Assembly (NCBI GenBank): GCA_017934545.1 | Contig: JAGBJI010000009.1 | Coordinates: forward strand, 124,001-188,000 | DNA from: Bacteroidales bacterium | GTDB lineage: Bacteria; Bacteroidota; Bacteroidia; Bacteroidales; P3 | Length of the DNA: 64,000 nt | Reading direction: 5' to 3' | Shown here: in pieces, positions 42,749 through 52,410 of the stretch | Layout of the letters: every line of letters starts with the position of its first letter | How positions within the stretch are numbered: position 1 is the first letter of the stretch | The notes under the pieces: generated by a model | Seen by the model: only the letters and a program-made list of their open reading frames with translations | What the model was told of the DNA's origin: nothing | Databases searched by the model: none | Made by a program: the position numbers and the translations under genes

Positions 42749-44233
42749 TTATCCGCAATAAAAATAACGGGCAACCAATTTCTTTATTTCTTCGGGTGAA
42801 TCTTTTATTTTCTGTCTTAAACCGTTGTCATCATAGGACTGCAAGTCGCGGATTATGCCGTCAATCAATGCAGGTGCGAAAACATTGCCCTGTTGATAAT
42901 ATTCACGCTGTTTTTGCAACTGCAAAGAACTTGCAAAACATGAATCAGGCAATTGTTGCAACGCATCTTTGTCCGTTGTTTCCGTCATATAGGTTTGCTC
43001 TGCCACCTGCTGCCAATTTTCCGTCTGCATTCCCAACGTTGCGGCAACAACCAATCCCGCCATAAGCAAATACACATTGGCCGAACCGTCAGGACAACGG
43101 AACTCAACGGTCTGTTTGTTCATCATTTCGGGCAGTTTGTCATCTTCTAAAGGATTTGCAGCCTTGCACATATTCCTTTTGCTCGTCCAACCCAGCGGAA
43201 CACGCACCATGGCACTGCGGTTGCGGTCGCCCCAGCACACCGAAGTAGGTGCTTCTTGGTGAGGAACCAAACGGAAATAAGAAGTCGGATTGTAATTGCC
43301 GAATGCCGTCAAAGACGGAGCCAAAGTCATTATACCCGCAATGACCTTTTTAGCCGTTGAAGACAATTTGCCGTCCTCTACGTACATGTTTTTTCCGTCC
43401 TTAACCACGCGTGTATGTATATGCATTCCGCTTCCCGCTTCGCCGACCGTGATTTTAGGGGCGAAAGTTACGTTCAGACCGTATTCGTATGCCAAACTTC
43501 TCAACACCCATTTGCCTATCATAAGTTGGTCTGCCGCCTGTTCAACGGGAACGGGCAGAAATTCTATCTCGTTCTGCTCGTAGTTCAGTCCGTCCTGCGT
43601 AAAATTGCCCACTTCCGAGTGAGCGTACTTGATTATACAGCCGCACTGTGCCATCATATCCATAGCCTGACATCTGAACTGTTCGTACTTGGTAAAAGGA
43701 GTGGACTCCTGATAGCCTTTTTGCGGCATACACTGAAACGTTTCCTGCTGCTCGCCCACTACATAGTACTCCAATTCGCCCATAGCCCAGAATTCCATAC
43801 CGCCCGATATGTCATAAAATCTTTCATGTGCCTTTTTCAAAACATATTCAGGCGAAGATTCCAACAAAAGTCCGTCTTTATCAAAATAATAGCAAAGAAA
43901 ACTCAAGGTCGGAATGCTTGCAAAGGGATTTACGAATGCCGTTGAAAATCTCGGCAACACATACAAATCGCTGCTTGATGCTTTCATATGGGTAAATATT
44001 GACGAGCCGTCAACCCTTTCACCCATTGTAAGTATTTGGTCTAAATATTCTGCGTCGGTTATAACGAAATTCAATGTCTTCAATCTGCCGTCACCTGCCG
44101 AATAATGAAAATCTATCATCTTAATATCATTATCCTTTATGTAACGTACAATATCTGCTTTGGTAAACTCGCTCGGCATTTTCTTCAAATATGCAACCAG
44201 CGGGTTACGGTTCAATTCTGTTCTGTCTGCCAT
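42749..44233 (-). CDS. glnA: Glutamine synthetase family protein
   Basis: 494 residues. Grasp region MIDFHYSAGDGRLKTLNFVI, catalytic GELEYYVVGEQ, FAPKITVGEAGSGMHIHTR and PTSVCWGDRNRSAMVRVPLG correspond to glutamine synthetase motifs, including Glu/His metal ligands. It condenses glutamate and ammonia with ATP. The length suits the type I group rather than the 730-residue GSIII also common in Bacteroidota. The adenylylation-loop motif (NLYDLPPEE) is not visible at the C-terminus, so this may be the non-adenylylated form. Monocistronic; converges on argF. Confidence 0.92.
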   Translation of the reverse strand: MADRTELNRNPLVAYLKKMPSEFTKADIVRYIKDNDIKMIDFHYSAGDGRLKTLNFVITDAEYLDQILTMGERVDGSSIFTHMKASSSDLYVLPRFSTAFVNPFASIPTLSFLCYYFDKDGLLLESSPEYVLKKAHERFYDISGGMEFWAMGELEYYVVGEQQETFQCMPQKGYQESTPFTKYEQFRCQAMDMMAQCGCIIKYAHSEVGNFTQDGLNYEQNEIEFLPVPVEQAADQLMIGKWVLRSLAYEYGLNVTFAPKITVGEAGSGMHIHTRVVKDGKNMYVEDGKLSSTAKKVIAGIMTLAPSLTAFGNYNPTSYFRLVPHQEAPTSVCWGDRNRSAMVRVPLGWTSKRNMCKAANPLEDDKLPEMMNKQTVEFRCPDGSANVYLLMAGLVVAATLGMQTENWQQVAEQTYMTETTDKDALQQLPDSCFASSLQLQKQREYYQQGNVFAPALIDGIIRDLQSYDDNGLRQKIKDSPEEIKKLVARYFYCG

Positions 44234-44302
44234 AATCTTTTTATATTTATGTTCATAGATTAATAACGGCTATAAGCCTCTCTTTATTTTGACATTGCAC
44301 AA

Positions 44303-44351
44303 AAAAGAACTGAAAAAGTGCGGATATAAGGTTTTATCCGTACTTTTTCAG
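44303..44351 (-). terminator. Terminator for the 44487 gene
   Basis: A 17-bp stem, 44310-44326 with 44335-44351 (one G-U pair), is followed on the minus strand by TTCTTTTTTG. The remainder of 44234-44486 holds no supportable gene; a 75-residue plus-strand frame there has no family or promoter. Confidence 0.65.
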
Positions 44352-44486
44352 TCAAAAGAATCTATAAATACTTCAGAAAAAAGTAATATTCCCTGTCCCA
44401 TCAATGCGTTGCAAGGGTATATAAATATAGGTGTTAAAACAAATACCGCCTGCAAAAAAACAAAAGAATTACTTTTATCCGTGTAT

Positions 44487-44870
44487 TTATATAATCAACA
44501 CTCTCAACTTGCTTAACGGAGGATGCAGAACCCTGTCCGAAAAGTTTTGTATGCTTGTGTTGAGGGTGAAATGATTTATTCTGTTGGTTTTTACCGAACA
44601 ATCGTAAGGAACTATTATATGGTTGTCGTTATAAGTCGGTGTACGCAGTTCATTGATTACAAAACAATACTCATTGCGTTGCGAAGAAGTCTTTGTATCA
44701 ATGGAGTTTACATTGTTGTTGGCCTGCAAATAAGATATTACAATGCCTGTATTGAGGTTAAGGTTTTGCGGAATATTGCTCCGAATGTTGCCCGTGTTGA
44801 ACGCTAAACAACACAGCAACATCACCGTAAAGGAAACCGTCAGATTGTATGTTTTCTTATTGCAATTCAT
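44487..44870 (-). CDS. Small secreted protein of unknown function
   Basis: 127 residues with an N-terminal signal peptide (YNLTVSFTVMLLCCLAFNTG) followed by a polar, Asn/Ser/Thr-rich body with no recognised domain. A good promoter box at 44901-44908 gives a leader of about 25 nt, which supports it being a real gene. It ends more than 100 bp before a hairpin terminator. AT-rich and without relatives that I recognise; likely a lineage-specific exported protein. Confidence 0.55.
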   Translation of the reverse strand: MNCNKKTYNLTVSFTVMLLCCLAFNTGNIRSNIPQNLNLNTGIVISYLQANNNVNSIDTKTSSQRNEYCFVINELRTPTYNDNHIIVPYDCSVKTNRINHFTLNTSIQNFSDRVLHPPLSKLRVLII

Positions 44871-44900
44871 CCGCAGATAAACTTATAACTTTTACGCTTG

Positions 44901-44908
44901 CAAAATTA
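44901..44908 (-). promoter_or_regulatory. Bacteroidota -7 box for the 44487 gene
   Basis: TAATTTTG followed by CAAGCG on the minus strand. Confidence 0.6.
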
Positions 44909-44946
44909 CAAATTTCCGCAATTAATGCAAAGGAATTTTGAAATTA

Positions 44947-45083
44947 TTTTTGCCGAACGACGCTTCAGCGACAGAAAAACCTGCTTTTTTCAGTCAAAAA
45001 AAGTGCTTTTTTAATACAAAAAACCACTTTTTTTCTGATAAAAAACCTGCTTTTTTCAGAAGTAAAGCGGCGTTCGGCAAAAA
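44947..45083. repeat. Phased A-tract array 7 (4 units) with the clearest terminal inverted repeats
   Basis: Cores CCTGC (44980), GTGC (45003), CCAC (45024) and CCTGC (45046) are spaced about 21-22 bp. The ends are inverted copies: TTTTTGCCGAACGACGCTT at the left and AAGCGGCGTTCGGCAAAAA at the right, with a single difference. It lies between mltD and the small secreted gene, upstream of the latter's promoter. The rest of 45084-45248 is unremarkable. Confidence 0.88.
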
Positions 45084-45248
45084 CAGAATAAGGTTTAAAT
45101 AAAATGAAATACGGATGCAAAATTTTCACTCCGCATTACAAAGCATTACCGTTGTCACAATCTTTATGACAACGGTAATATTTATAAATAAATTTGTGGT
45201 TTTATTGCTTTACAATGATTTTTCCGTTTTTTTGAAAATAAGCCTCTG

Positions 45249-46862
45249 CTATTTTATACGCAGTTTTTGACCCGGTTGAATCTTCTTTGCGGAATTTTGA
45301 TTCAAATTGTTTGCTTTCAAAATCTGTGCTTCGCTTACTTTGTATTTAGCCGCAATTTTGGCAATTGTTTCCCCGCTCTTAACGGTATGCGTTTTCGTCT
45401 GTGCAGGGGCTTTTTTCTCTTTAGTGTTTTTCTTTTGTTGGGCAGCAACTTCTGTTTTTTGAGTTTTGTTTTGCGGAACGTTTACTGTGGATTCTTTTTT
45501 ATTGCCCGCATTTTCATTTTCGGTTATCTTTTGTTCAACAATGCTTTCCTGTTTGTTGTCCTGCTGTTGCGTCGAAACCTTTTTCTCAACGGCTACCCTC
45601 TGTTTAACGGTCAGCATGGTGCCGCGCGTAAGATTGTTTTTCTTTATTTTTTTGTTCCACTTTCTCAAATCCGAAACGCTTACGCCGTATCTGCGGGCAA
45701 TTGACGACCAACTCTCCTTGCTTTTTACTTTATGATATACAGTTTTTGTTATATATACCGTTTCGGTTGATGAATCCGCTTCGCAGGTATCGCAATTCTT
45801 TTTCGCAAGTTCAGGGTAGTATTTTTCCTTATCGGTTTGTGATATGGAATCTTCCAAATCTATAAAATCGTTAATATATTTCATCGGCAGTTTCAAGGCA
45901 TATTCCGCCTGTGTACCGGGTATGTAATCCATTTTGTACTGCGGATTAAGGTCACGCAGTTCCGCAACCGATATTTTCATCACCGTTTCTATCTGTCCGA
46001 AATAAACGTCCTTTTTAACGACAACCGTGTCGGTCACAAGGTCCAGCGGTTGCGAAAGATTAACAGGCTTGATGTTATGTTCGTTGTGGAAATTCATCAC
46101 ATATGTTGCGGCAATAAACGCAGGTACATAGTTTCTTGTTTCTTTCGGAAGGTAAGGATATATCTCCCAAAAGTCGTTTTTGCCCGAACGTTTTATGGCT
46201 TTGTTCACGTTACCCGGCCCGCAGTTGTAGGCAGCCAGCACCAAAGACCAATCATTATATATAGAATAAAGGTCTTTAAGATATTTTGCCGCCGCAACGG
46301 TTGATTTTATCGGGTCGCGTCTGTCGTCCACAATGCTGTTTACCCTTAAATCGTAAGTTTTTCCCGTAGCATACATGAACTGCCACAACCCCGTAGCACC
46401 CGCACGTGACACTGCACGCGGATTAAACGCAGATTCTATGACCACCAAATACTTTAAGTCGCTCGGAACTCCGTATGCATCAAGAATATTTTCAAATATA
46501 GGGAAATAGTATTTACTCATTCCCAACATAACCCCTACTCTGTCGCCGATACGGTCAGCATAATAAATTATATGATTTCTTACAGTGGAATTGTAAACAA
46601 GTTTTACGCACGACGGGATGCTTTTTAAACGTTGTTGATATACGCTGTCAGCAACGTCGGATGCGCGATTGTCATTGTAGGTTGTGCCTGCAAAACGTTG
46701 GTTCAACAATTTTTCGTTTGTCTGTATATAATATGTATGCAGCAAATCATTATAGTTTCTCTCAAAATTTGAATAAACCTCATCTTCATCTCTTTGTGCC
46801 AATCCCTGAAAAGAAAATATCAGTGCAAAAAACAATATTATTAACGTCTTATTCCGCATCAT
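45249..46862 (-). CDS. mltD: Membrane-bound lytic transglycosylase D-like with two LysM domains
   Basis: 537 residues with a signal peptide (LIILFFALIFSFQGLAQ). An SLT domain carries the catalytic Glu in YLVVIESAFNPRAVSRAGAT, then GLWQFMYATGKTYDL and LAAYNCGPGNVNKAIKRSG. Two LysM domains follow: HKVKSKESWSSIARRYGV (about 379-425) and HTVKSGETIAKIAAKYKV (about 490-537), joined by a Lys/Gln-rich linker. The enzyme cleaves peptidoglycan glycan strands, leaving anhydro-MurNAc ends. Monocistronic, with a TAACTTTA near-consensus box at 46924-46931. Confidence 0.93.
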   Translation of the reverse strand: MMRNKTLIILFFALIFSFQGLAQRDEDEVYSNFERNYNDLLHTYYIQTNEKLLNQRFAGTTYNDNRASDVADSVYQQRLKSIPSCVKLVYNSTVRNHIIYYADRIGDRVGVMLGMSKYYFPIFENILDAYGVPSDLKYLVVIESAFNPRAVSRAGATGLWQFMYATGKTYDLRVNSIVDDRRDPIKSTVAAAKYLKDLYSIYNDWSLVLAAYNCGPGNVNKAIKRSGKNDFWEIYPYLPKETRNYVPAFIAATYVMNFHNEHNIKPVNLSQPLDLVTDTVVVKKDVYFGQIETVMKISVAELRDLNPQYKMDYIPGTQAEYALKLPMKYINDFIDLEDSISQTDKEKYYPELAKKNCDTCEADSSTETVYITKTVYHKVKSKESWSSIARRYGVSVSDLRKWNKKIKKNNLTRGTMLTVKQRVAVEKKVSTQQQDNKQESIVEQKITENENAGNKKESTVNVPQNKTQKTEVAAQQKKNTKEKKAPAQTKTHTVKSGETIAKIAAKYKVSEAQILKANNLNQNSAKKIQPGQKLRIK

Positions 46863-46971
46863 ATCCCGCTGTTTATAAATTAAAAAAATTCTTCTCCGTT
46901 TGTTTTTTCATAAAAACAAAGTGTAAAGTTACAACAATATTTTGATACAGTGGCATTAATACACAAAATTT

Positions 46972-48510
46972 TTACACTCCCAACTCTTCGGCAATCTTAT
47001 TTGCGGCATTTATTCCGTCAATTGCGGAAGAGGTTATACCGCCTGCATACCCTGCCCCTTCGCCGCAGGGATACAAATGTTTAAGTTGCGGATGCTGCAT
47101 CGTAATCTTATCCCTGACTATTCTGACAGGCGATGACGTGCGGCTTTCCAAGCCTATAACATTAGCCTCTTTGGTAATAAATCCTTTCATCTTGGAATCA
47201 AACGATTTGAAACCTGCCTGCAAGTTTTTGTAAATAAATTCAGGCAATTTAAAGTTCATATCCGTATCCGCCAAAGCGGGTTTGTACGAACTCAAAGCCA
47301 AAGGCAAGTGTGTTTTACCGTCCGTAAACGACAATAAATTCTGTGCAGGACATGTCAAACCTTTATGATACATCTGTCTTTCGCAATCCTGTTGCAGTTT
47401 CATCAATGCCAACGGTCCGTATTGCTGATAATCTTTTCCGTCTTTCTCTTCCACCGTCACCACAACCGCACTGTCGGCAAATTTTCCGCCCCTCGATGCG
47501 TTTGACATTCCGTTTACAACCATTATACCCTCTCTGTCAACCGTCGGAACCACTATTCCGCCCGGACACATGCAGAAAGTAAACACTCCTCTGTCCGTAT
47601 TGTCCGCCGTAAGCGAATATTCGGCAGGAGGCAAAAGCGAAGAATATGATTTGTTGTGATATTGTATCTCATTAATCAGTTGTTGCGGATGTTCAACCCT
47701 TACACCCATTGCAAACGGTTTGGCTTCTATCTGCCAGTTATTGTCATAAAACAATTGGTATATGTCCCTTGCCGAATGGCCGGTTGCCAAAATAACCCTG
47801 TCAGCCATTATATCTTCGCCTTCCGATGTGGTAACGCCGATAACTTCTCCATCTCGCAGAATAAAATTGTCTACTCTCGTATCAAATCTATACTCACCTC
47901 CGCACCGCAGAATTTCTTCCCTTATATTTTTTACCACACGCGACAATACATCGGTGCCTATATGCGGATGCGATTGGTACAACACTTCTTCTTTTGCACC
48001 GAAATATACCAACAGTTGCAATACTTCGTCTATGTTTCCCTTCTTATTGCTTCTTGTATACAACTTACCGTCGGAAAAAGTTCCAGCTCCTCCCTCGCCG
48101 AAACAATAATTGCTGTCTTCGTTTATCTTTTCGTCACGGAAATACAGTGCTATATCTTTTTTTCTTCGCTCAACATCTTTACCGCGTTCCAATATAACGG
48201 GACGCAATCCTTTTTGTATCAGTTTCAATGCTGCAAAAAGTCCGCACGGACCTGCACCGACCACGATAACATCCATGGAATTTTCCACATTGAGAAAAGG
48301 TGCGGGGTCTGTTTTGGGTAAATCATTATTAGATGATGCTATCACATTGACATGATACAGGGGTTTTCTTCTGCAATCCAAACTTTGTTTTGTGATTTTA
48401 TATGAAAGATATTTTAAATCTATTGAAGTTTTCCTGCTTATTATACGTTCCAATTCTTCTTTATCCGCCCATTGTTCGGGACTTACAGATATTTGAATCT
48501 CTTTTCTCAT
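46972..48510 (-). CDS. FAD-dependent dehydrogenase of the COG2509 type
   Basis: 512 residues. After an N-terminal domain (EIQISVSPEQWADKEELER) comes a Rossmann FAD-binding motif VIVVGAGPCGLFAALKLIQK (about 80-100), then ERGKDVERRKKDIALYF and the typical FGEGGAGTFSDGKLYTRS. The C-terminus has GITSSAIDGINAANKIAEE. These are cytosolic flavoproteins of unknown substrate, widely conserved. It lies 4 bp after the PorT-like gene stop in the same direction (48515), so the two are probably co-transcribed. Confidence 0.88.
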   Translation of the reverse strand: MRKEIQISVSPEQWADKEELERIISRKTSIDLKYLSYKITKQSLDCRRKPLYHVNVIASSNNDLPKTDPAPFLNVENSMDVIVVGAGPCGLFAALKLIQKGLRPVILERGKDVERRKKDIALYFRDEKINEDSNYCFGEGGAGTFSDGKLYTRSNKKGNIDEVLQLLVYFGAKEEVLYQSHPHIGTDVLSRVVKNIREEILRCGGEYRFDTRVDNFILRDGEVIGVTTSEGEDIMADRVILATGHSARDIYQLFYDNNWQIEAKPFAMGVRVEHPQQLINEIQYHNKSYSSLLPPAEYSLTADNTDRGVFTFCMCPGGIVVPTVDREGIMVVNGMSNASRGGKFADSAVVVTVEEKDGKDYQQYGPLALMKLQQDCERQMYHKGLTCPAQNLLSFTDGKTHLPLALSSYKPALADTDMNFKLPEFIYKNLQAGFKSFDSKMKGFITKEANVIGLESRTSSPVRIVRDKITMQHPQLKHLYPCGEGAGYAGGITSSAIDGINAANKIAEELGV

Positions 48511-48514
48511 ATAA

Positions 48515-49225
48515 TTATTGTATGGTAAAGGTGATATAAAACAATTGCGATTTCATCTTATCTATACATTCGGAATACGGCGTCACAAAACCATGGTCTA
48601 AAATGTCGGTCAACCCGAACGAACTCTTCAATTCCAACCCTATCTTGCAATAAGGCAAAAATAAATCAAAGCCTGCTCCGAGTGTATAAAACAATTCCTT
48701 GTCTTTAACTTTGAAAAAAATATCATCAGGGTCTATTTTTTTTCTTCTTATTGAGCCTAAATCCCAACACCATCTTACTCCTCCGATAAGATAAGTATTG
48801 AAATTGTGCCAACGTTTGGCGTTGACGGTAATTTCGGCGGGAATATCAATGTATATAACCTCCATTGTTTTGTGCCGTTTACGCAAAACATCGTCTTTTA
48901 TCACAAGATAATTAAATGCTCTTTCGGAAAACGAAACACCGGGCAACAGTCTTGCGTGAACAAAGGGCAATAAAGTCACATCTCCTATAACTCCTATCTG
49001 ATAACCCAAGCCTGATTCAGAGTTGAAACTCATTATACTGTCATACAAAGGCAGGTTTTTATTACCGACCATGTTAGTATACAAACTGTTCACTCCCGTA
49101 TGAATACCGAAATAATACCAAGAGCGGTCGCACCAAGGTTTGTTCGGAGGGGTTGATTGTGCATACAATAATATATTATATACACAAAAAACCAACAACA
49201 GTATTCCTCTTTTCTTCAACAGCAT
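48515..49225 (-). CDS. porT: PorT-like outer-membrane protein of the type IX secretion system
   Basis: 236 residues with a signal peptide (KKRGILLLVFCVYNILLYAQ) and an eight-strand beta-barrel pattern: HTGVNSLYTNMVGNKNLPLY, YQIGVIGDVTLLPFVHARLL, MEVIYIDIPAEITVNAKRWH, LIGGVRWCWDLGSIRRKK and KIGLELKSSFGLTDIL, ending FYITFTIQ. Length and the closing strand fit PorT, a T9SS outer-membrane component. A general PorT-fold protein of other function cannot be excluded. Next to the sugar acetyltransferase gene 115 bp upstream. Confidence 0.75.
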   Translation of the reverse strand: MLLKKRGILLLVFCVYNILLYAQSTPPNKPWCDRSWYYFGIHTGVNSLYTNMVGNKNLPLYDSIMSFNSESGLGYQIGVIGDVTLLPFVHARLLPGVSFSERAFNYLVIKDDVLRKRHKTMEVIYIDIPAEITVNAKRWHNFNTYLIGGVRWCWDLGSIRRKKIDPDDIFFKVKDKELFYTLGAGFDLFLPYCKIGLELKSSFGLTDILDHGFVTPYSECIDKMKSQLFYITFTIQ

Positions 49226-49340
49226 GTTTAAGTATAAAAAAATTGAATTCTTACAATTTTATTATCAGCATCTATTTGCAATTTTAGGAGCAATAATCCT
49301 GCCAAATCAAATTAAAGATATATTGAAACTATGTACGGCT

Positions 49341-49913
49341 TTACTTTATCCTTGTAACCACGCCGTCTTTAAGCATGTAAACAAAATTACTTTCCCTTTC
49401 CGTTGCCAATCCGTCCTTTCCGAAAATAAGTCTGTGTCCGTATTCTCCTACCCAACCCAATCTTTGTGCAGGATTTCCTGTCCAACACTCATAGTCGCCG
49501 ACGTCCTGTCTTATCACACAGCCCGCTCCTATCAACGAATACTTACCCAACGTATGTCCGCATACAATCGTTGCATTTGCACCTACGGAACATCCCTGTT
49601 TAAGCAAGGTCGGCCTGTATTCATCTTTGCGTGATACCGCCGAACGGGGATTTATCACGTTGGTAAAAACACATGACGGTCCCAAAAACACGTCGCCTTC
49701 GCACTTCACTCCCGTATATACGCTGACATTGTTCTGAACTTTGCAATTTCTTCCTAATACTACATCGGGCGAAATCACCACGTTTTGACCTATATTGCAG
49801 TTTTCACCTATAACACTGCCTGACATAATATGCGAAAAATGCCAAATCTTGGTCCCGTTTCCTATTTGACTGCCTTCATCTATGATTGCCGTCGGATGAG
49901 CAAAATATTCCAT
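49341..49913 (-). CDS. Hexapeptide-repeat sugar N-acetyltransferase, WbpD/WlbB-like
   Basis: 190 residues of left-handed beta-helix hexapeptides: HPTAIIDEGSQIGNGTKIWH, IGENCNIGQNVVISPDVVLG, NNVSVYTGVKCEGDVFLGPS. The N-terminal FAHPTAIIDEGSQIG and catalytic-type HFSH and later VGANATIVCGHTLGKYSLIG match the WbpD/WlbB group. These acetylate C3'' of UDP-2-acetamido-3-amino-glucuronate, a late step in making the GlcNAc(3NAc)A-type sugars of A-LPS and O-antigen. WbpB-like (52411) on the other side of dnaK supplies an earlier step. Own promoter box at 49947. Confidence 0.85.
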   Translation of the reverse strand: MEYFAHPTAIIDEGSQIGNGTKIWHFSHIMSGSVIGENCNIGQNVVISPDVVLGRNCKVQNNVSVYTGVKCEGDVFLGPSCVFTNVINPRSAVSRKDEYRPTLLKQGCSVGANATIVCGHTLGKYSLIGAGCVIRQDVGDYECWTGNPAQRLGWVGEYGHRLIFGKDGLATERESNFVYMLKDGVVTRIK

Positions 49914-49946
49914 ATATATTAATTATTGTATAGTGTATTACAAATG

Positions 49947-49954
49947 CAAAATTA
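49947..49954 (-). promoter_or_regulatory. Bacteroidota -7 box for the WbpD-like gene
   Basis: TAATTTTG followed by CATTTG on the minus strand, about 33 nt before the ATG. Confidence 0.6.
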
Positions 49955-50002
49955 AGAAAATTCCCTGTAATTTGCTGATATTACATATTATTTATATGCC
50001 GC

Positions 50003-50041
50003 AATAAAGAAAACATACCGCAGCCAAAGGCTTGCGGTATG
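50003..50041 (-). terminator. dnaK terminator
   Basis: CATACCGCAAGCC pairs with GGCTGCGGTATG with one bulge on the minus strand, followed by TTTTCTTTATT. Confidence 0.75.
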
Positions 50042-50066
50042 TTGACAATATTAATGTTTACTTGTT

Positions 50067-51986
50067 TTATTTCACTTCTTCAAAATCCGTATCGGTTACA
50101 TTGTCGCCGTTTTGTGAAGAATTGTTTTGCTGCTGCGACGTACCGTTTTGTCCTTGGTTCATATCCGCATTAGGATTTGCCCCTGTATTTTGGTACATGT
50201 TCTGTGATGCAGCCTGCAATATGCCGTTAAGTTTTTCGGTTGCACGGTCTATTTCCGCAATATCTCTTTTGGCATGTGCATCTTTCAAATCTTTCAATGC
50301 CGCTTCCACTTCCGACTTTTTGTCTGCAGGAACTTTGTCGCCGTTATCCTTCAAAAAGTTTTCCGTTTGGAATATCATACTGTCCGCAGCATTGATTTTA
50401 TCGGCTTCTTCCTTAAGTTTTTTATCCTCATTGGCATGCGCCTCGGCATCGGCTTTCATTCTTTTGATTTCATCTTCGCTCAATCCGCTTGATGCTTCTA
50501 TTCTTATAGACTGCTGTTTACCCGTTGCTTTATCCATTGCCGATACGTTCAATATACCGTTGGCGTCTATGTCAAATGTAACCTCTATCTGCGGAACTCC
50601 TCTACGTGCAGGCGGTATGTCGTCCAAATGGAACCGTCCCAAAGATTTGTTATCTGCCGCACGGGTTCTCTCTCCCTGCAATACGTTTATCTCTACGCTC
50701 GGTTGATTGTCCTGTGCAGTTGAGAATATCTGCGATTTCTTGGTAGGGATAGTGGTGTTGGCGTCTATCAACTTGGTCATAACTCCGCCCAATGTTTCTA
50801 TACCCAATGACAACGGAGTTACGTCCAAAAGCAATACGTCTTTTACTTCTCCCGTAAGCACTCCGCCTTGGATAGCTGCACCTATTGCCACAACTTCGTC
50901 AGGGTTTACGCTCTTGTTAGGTGTTTTGCCGAAGAAATCTTCAACAAGTTTCTGCACTGCAGGTATACGTGACGAACCTCCGACAAGAATTACTTCGTTT
51001 ATTTGGTTTTTATCATAACCTGCATCTTCCAATGCTTTTTGACAAGGTACAAGACAACGTTTTATAAGGTCGTCGCACAACTGTTCAAACTTGCTTCTTG
51101 TCAAGGTAAGGTTAAGGTGCTGCGGTATGTTGTCAATAGAAGTTATGTAAGGTAAGTTTATTTCGGTTGAAGTTGACGAAGACAACTCTATCTTTGCTTT
51201 TTCGGCTGCTTCTTTCAAACGTTGCAACGCCATAGGGTCTTTTCTCAAGTCAACGGAAGGATGGTCTTTCATAAACTCTTGTGCCATGAAATCAATAATT
51301 CTTCTGTCAAAGTCATCGCCTCCCAAATGTGTGTCGCCGTTTGTTGATTTTACTTCAAAAACTCCGTCACCCAATTCCAAAATACTTATATCAAACGTAC
51401 CGCCTCCAAGGTCAAACACAGCTATATGCGAATCTTCCGTCTTTTTGTCCAAACCGTAAGCCAATGCTGCAGCCGTCGGTTCGTTTATAATTCTTCTTAC
51501 GTTCAATCCTGCTATCTCTCCTGCTTCTTTGGTAGCCTTACGCTGTGCGTCGTTGAAGTATGCAGGCACCGTTATCACCGCTTCGTTGACCGTTGTTCCC
51601 AAATAGTCTTCGGCAGTCTTCTTCATTTTCTGAAGAATTATGGCGGAGATTTCCTGAGGGGTGTACATTCTGCCGTCAATGTCAACACGAGGGGTATTGT
51701 TATCGCCTCTTGTTACTTTGTAAGGTATATGCTGCATCTCTTCACCCACTTGGTCGTAAGACATTCCCATAAAACGTTTGATGCTGTATACCGTATTTTG
51801 AGGGTTGGTTATGGCCTGACGTTTTGCAGGGTCGCCCACCTTTCTTTCGCCGTCTTTTACAAAACCTACAACCGACGGTGTGGTACGTCTGCCTTCGTTG
51901 TTGGTTATAACCACTGTTTCGTTTCCTTCCATAACAGCTACGCAGCTGTTAGTGGTTCCTAAATCTATTCCGATTATCTTTCCCAT
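50067..51986 (-). CDS. dnaK: Hsp70 chaperone DnaK
   Basis: 639 residues. N-terminal [17 protein letters not shown] (ATP phosphate 1), [39 protein letters not shown] and [20 protein letters not shown] are the four nucleotide-domain signatures; the substrate domain and a Gln/Asn-rich tail end in TDTDFEEVK, a normal DnaK EEVx-type end. It refolds proteins with DnaJ and GrpE, neither of which is here. It stands alone between the WbpD-like and WbpB-like genes, ends in a clear terminator and has no CIRCE operator. Divergent from wbpB over 424 bp. Confidence 0.99.
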   Translation of the reverse strand: MGKIIGIDLGTTNSCVAVMEGNETVVITNNEGRRTTPSVVGFVKDGERKVGDPAKRQAITNPQNTVYSIKRFMGMSYDQVGEEMQHIPYKVTRGDNNTPRVDIDGRMYTPQEISAIILQKMKKTAEDYLGTTVNEAVITVPAYFNDAQRKATKEAGEIAGLNVRRIINEPTAAALAYGLDKKTEDSHIAVFDLGGGTFDISILELGDGVFEVKSTNGDTHLGGDDFDRRIIDFMAQEFMKDHPSVDLRKDPMALQRLKEAAEKAKIELSSSTSTEINLPYITSIDNIPQHLNLTLTRSKFEQLCDDLIKRCLVPCQKALEDAGYDKNQINEVILVGGSSRIPAVQKLVEDFFGKTPNKSVNPDEVVAIGAAIQGGVLTGEVKDVLLLDVTPLSLGIETLGGVMTKLIDANTTIPTKKSQIFSTAQDNQPSVEINVLQGERTRAADNKSLGRFHLDDIPPARRGVPQIEVTFDIDANGILNVSAMDKATGKQQSIRIEASSGLSEDEIKRMKADAEAHANEDKKLKEEADKINAADSMIFQTENFLKDNGDKVPADKKSEVEAALKDLKDAHAKRDIAEIDRATEKLNGILQAASQNMYQNTGANPNADMNQGQNGTSQQQNNSSQNGDNVTDTDFEEVK

Positions 51987-52108
51987 TGTTCTATTATTTT
52001 TTTTGATTATTACTTACTAAATTTACCGTTTGTGTTTATTGTGATTGTTTTCAAATCCGTTCAAAACACAAACCTCAACTTTCAAACTGTATGCCATTGC
52101 CACGGGTG

Positions 52109-52121
52109 TGACATTTTGTCA
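52109..52121. promoter_or_regulatory. Short palindrome in the dnaK-wbpB divergent region
   Basis: TGACATTTTGTCA: 5-bp arms around TTT. It is about 120 bp upstream of dnaK and could be an operator; no factor is known to me. Confidence 0.3.
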
Positions 52122-52170
52122 TAATTATATTTGTTTTTACATTTTATTTATGTCAGAAAAAAAATATTGT

Positions 52171-52288
52171 TTTCAGAATCTAAAAATAAAAAACATATGT
52201 ATTTTTTCAAAAAAACATATGAATTTGAATCAAAAAACATATGTTTTTCGTTTCAAAAACATATGTTTTTTTTATTTAGTTTCTGAAA
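52171..52288 (-). repeat. Phased A-tract array 8 (4 units, CATATG core)
   Basis: CATATG begins at 52194, 52216, 52238 and 52260, exactly 22 bp apart. Borders TTTCAGAATCTAAAAATAAA and TTTATTTAGTTTCTGAAAAG are inverted relatives. It is the reverse-oriented form of arrays 3 and 10, and near-identical to array 9. It lies 72-90 bp upstream of the wbpB promoter. Confidence 0.88.
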
Positions 52289-52359
52289 AGAGATTGTTAA
52301 AAGCACGGGACAATTGTGACAAACAAGGGGTTGAATGAGGCGGAATTTAAAAAAAATCG

Positions 52360-52367
52360 TATCTTTG
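52360..52367 (+). promoter_or_regulatory. Bacteroidota -7 box for the WbpB-like gene
   Basis: TATCTTTG followed by CAGTC, about 44 nt before the ATG at 52411. Confidence 0.65.
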
Positions 52368-52410
52368 CAGTCAATTAAACTGTAAATGCACAAAAAAGCA
52401 ACTGTATATT

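Noticed and set aside
44289..44516. Plus-strand ORF of 75 codons upstream of glnA
   Set aside because: It begins at a hairpin terminator, has no promoter box or recognisable domain, and overlaps the 3' end of a minus-strand gene that has a promoter.
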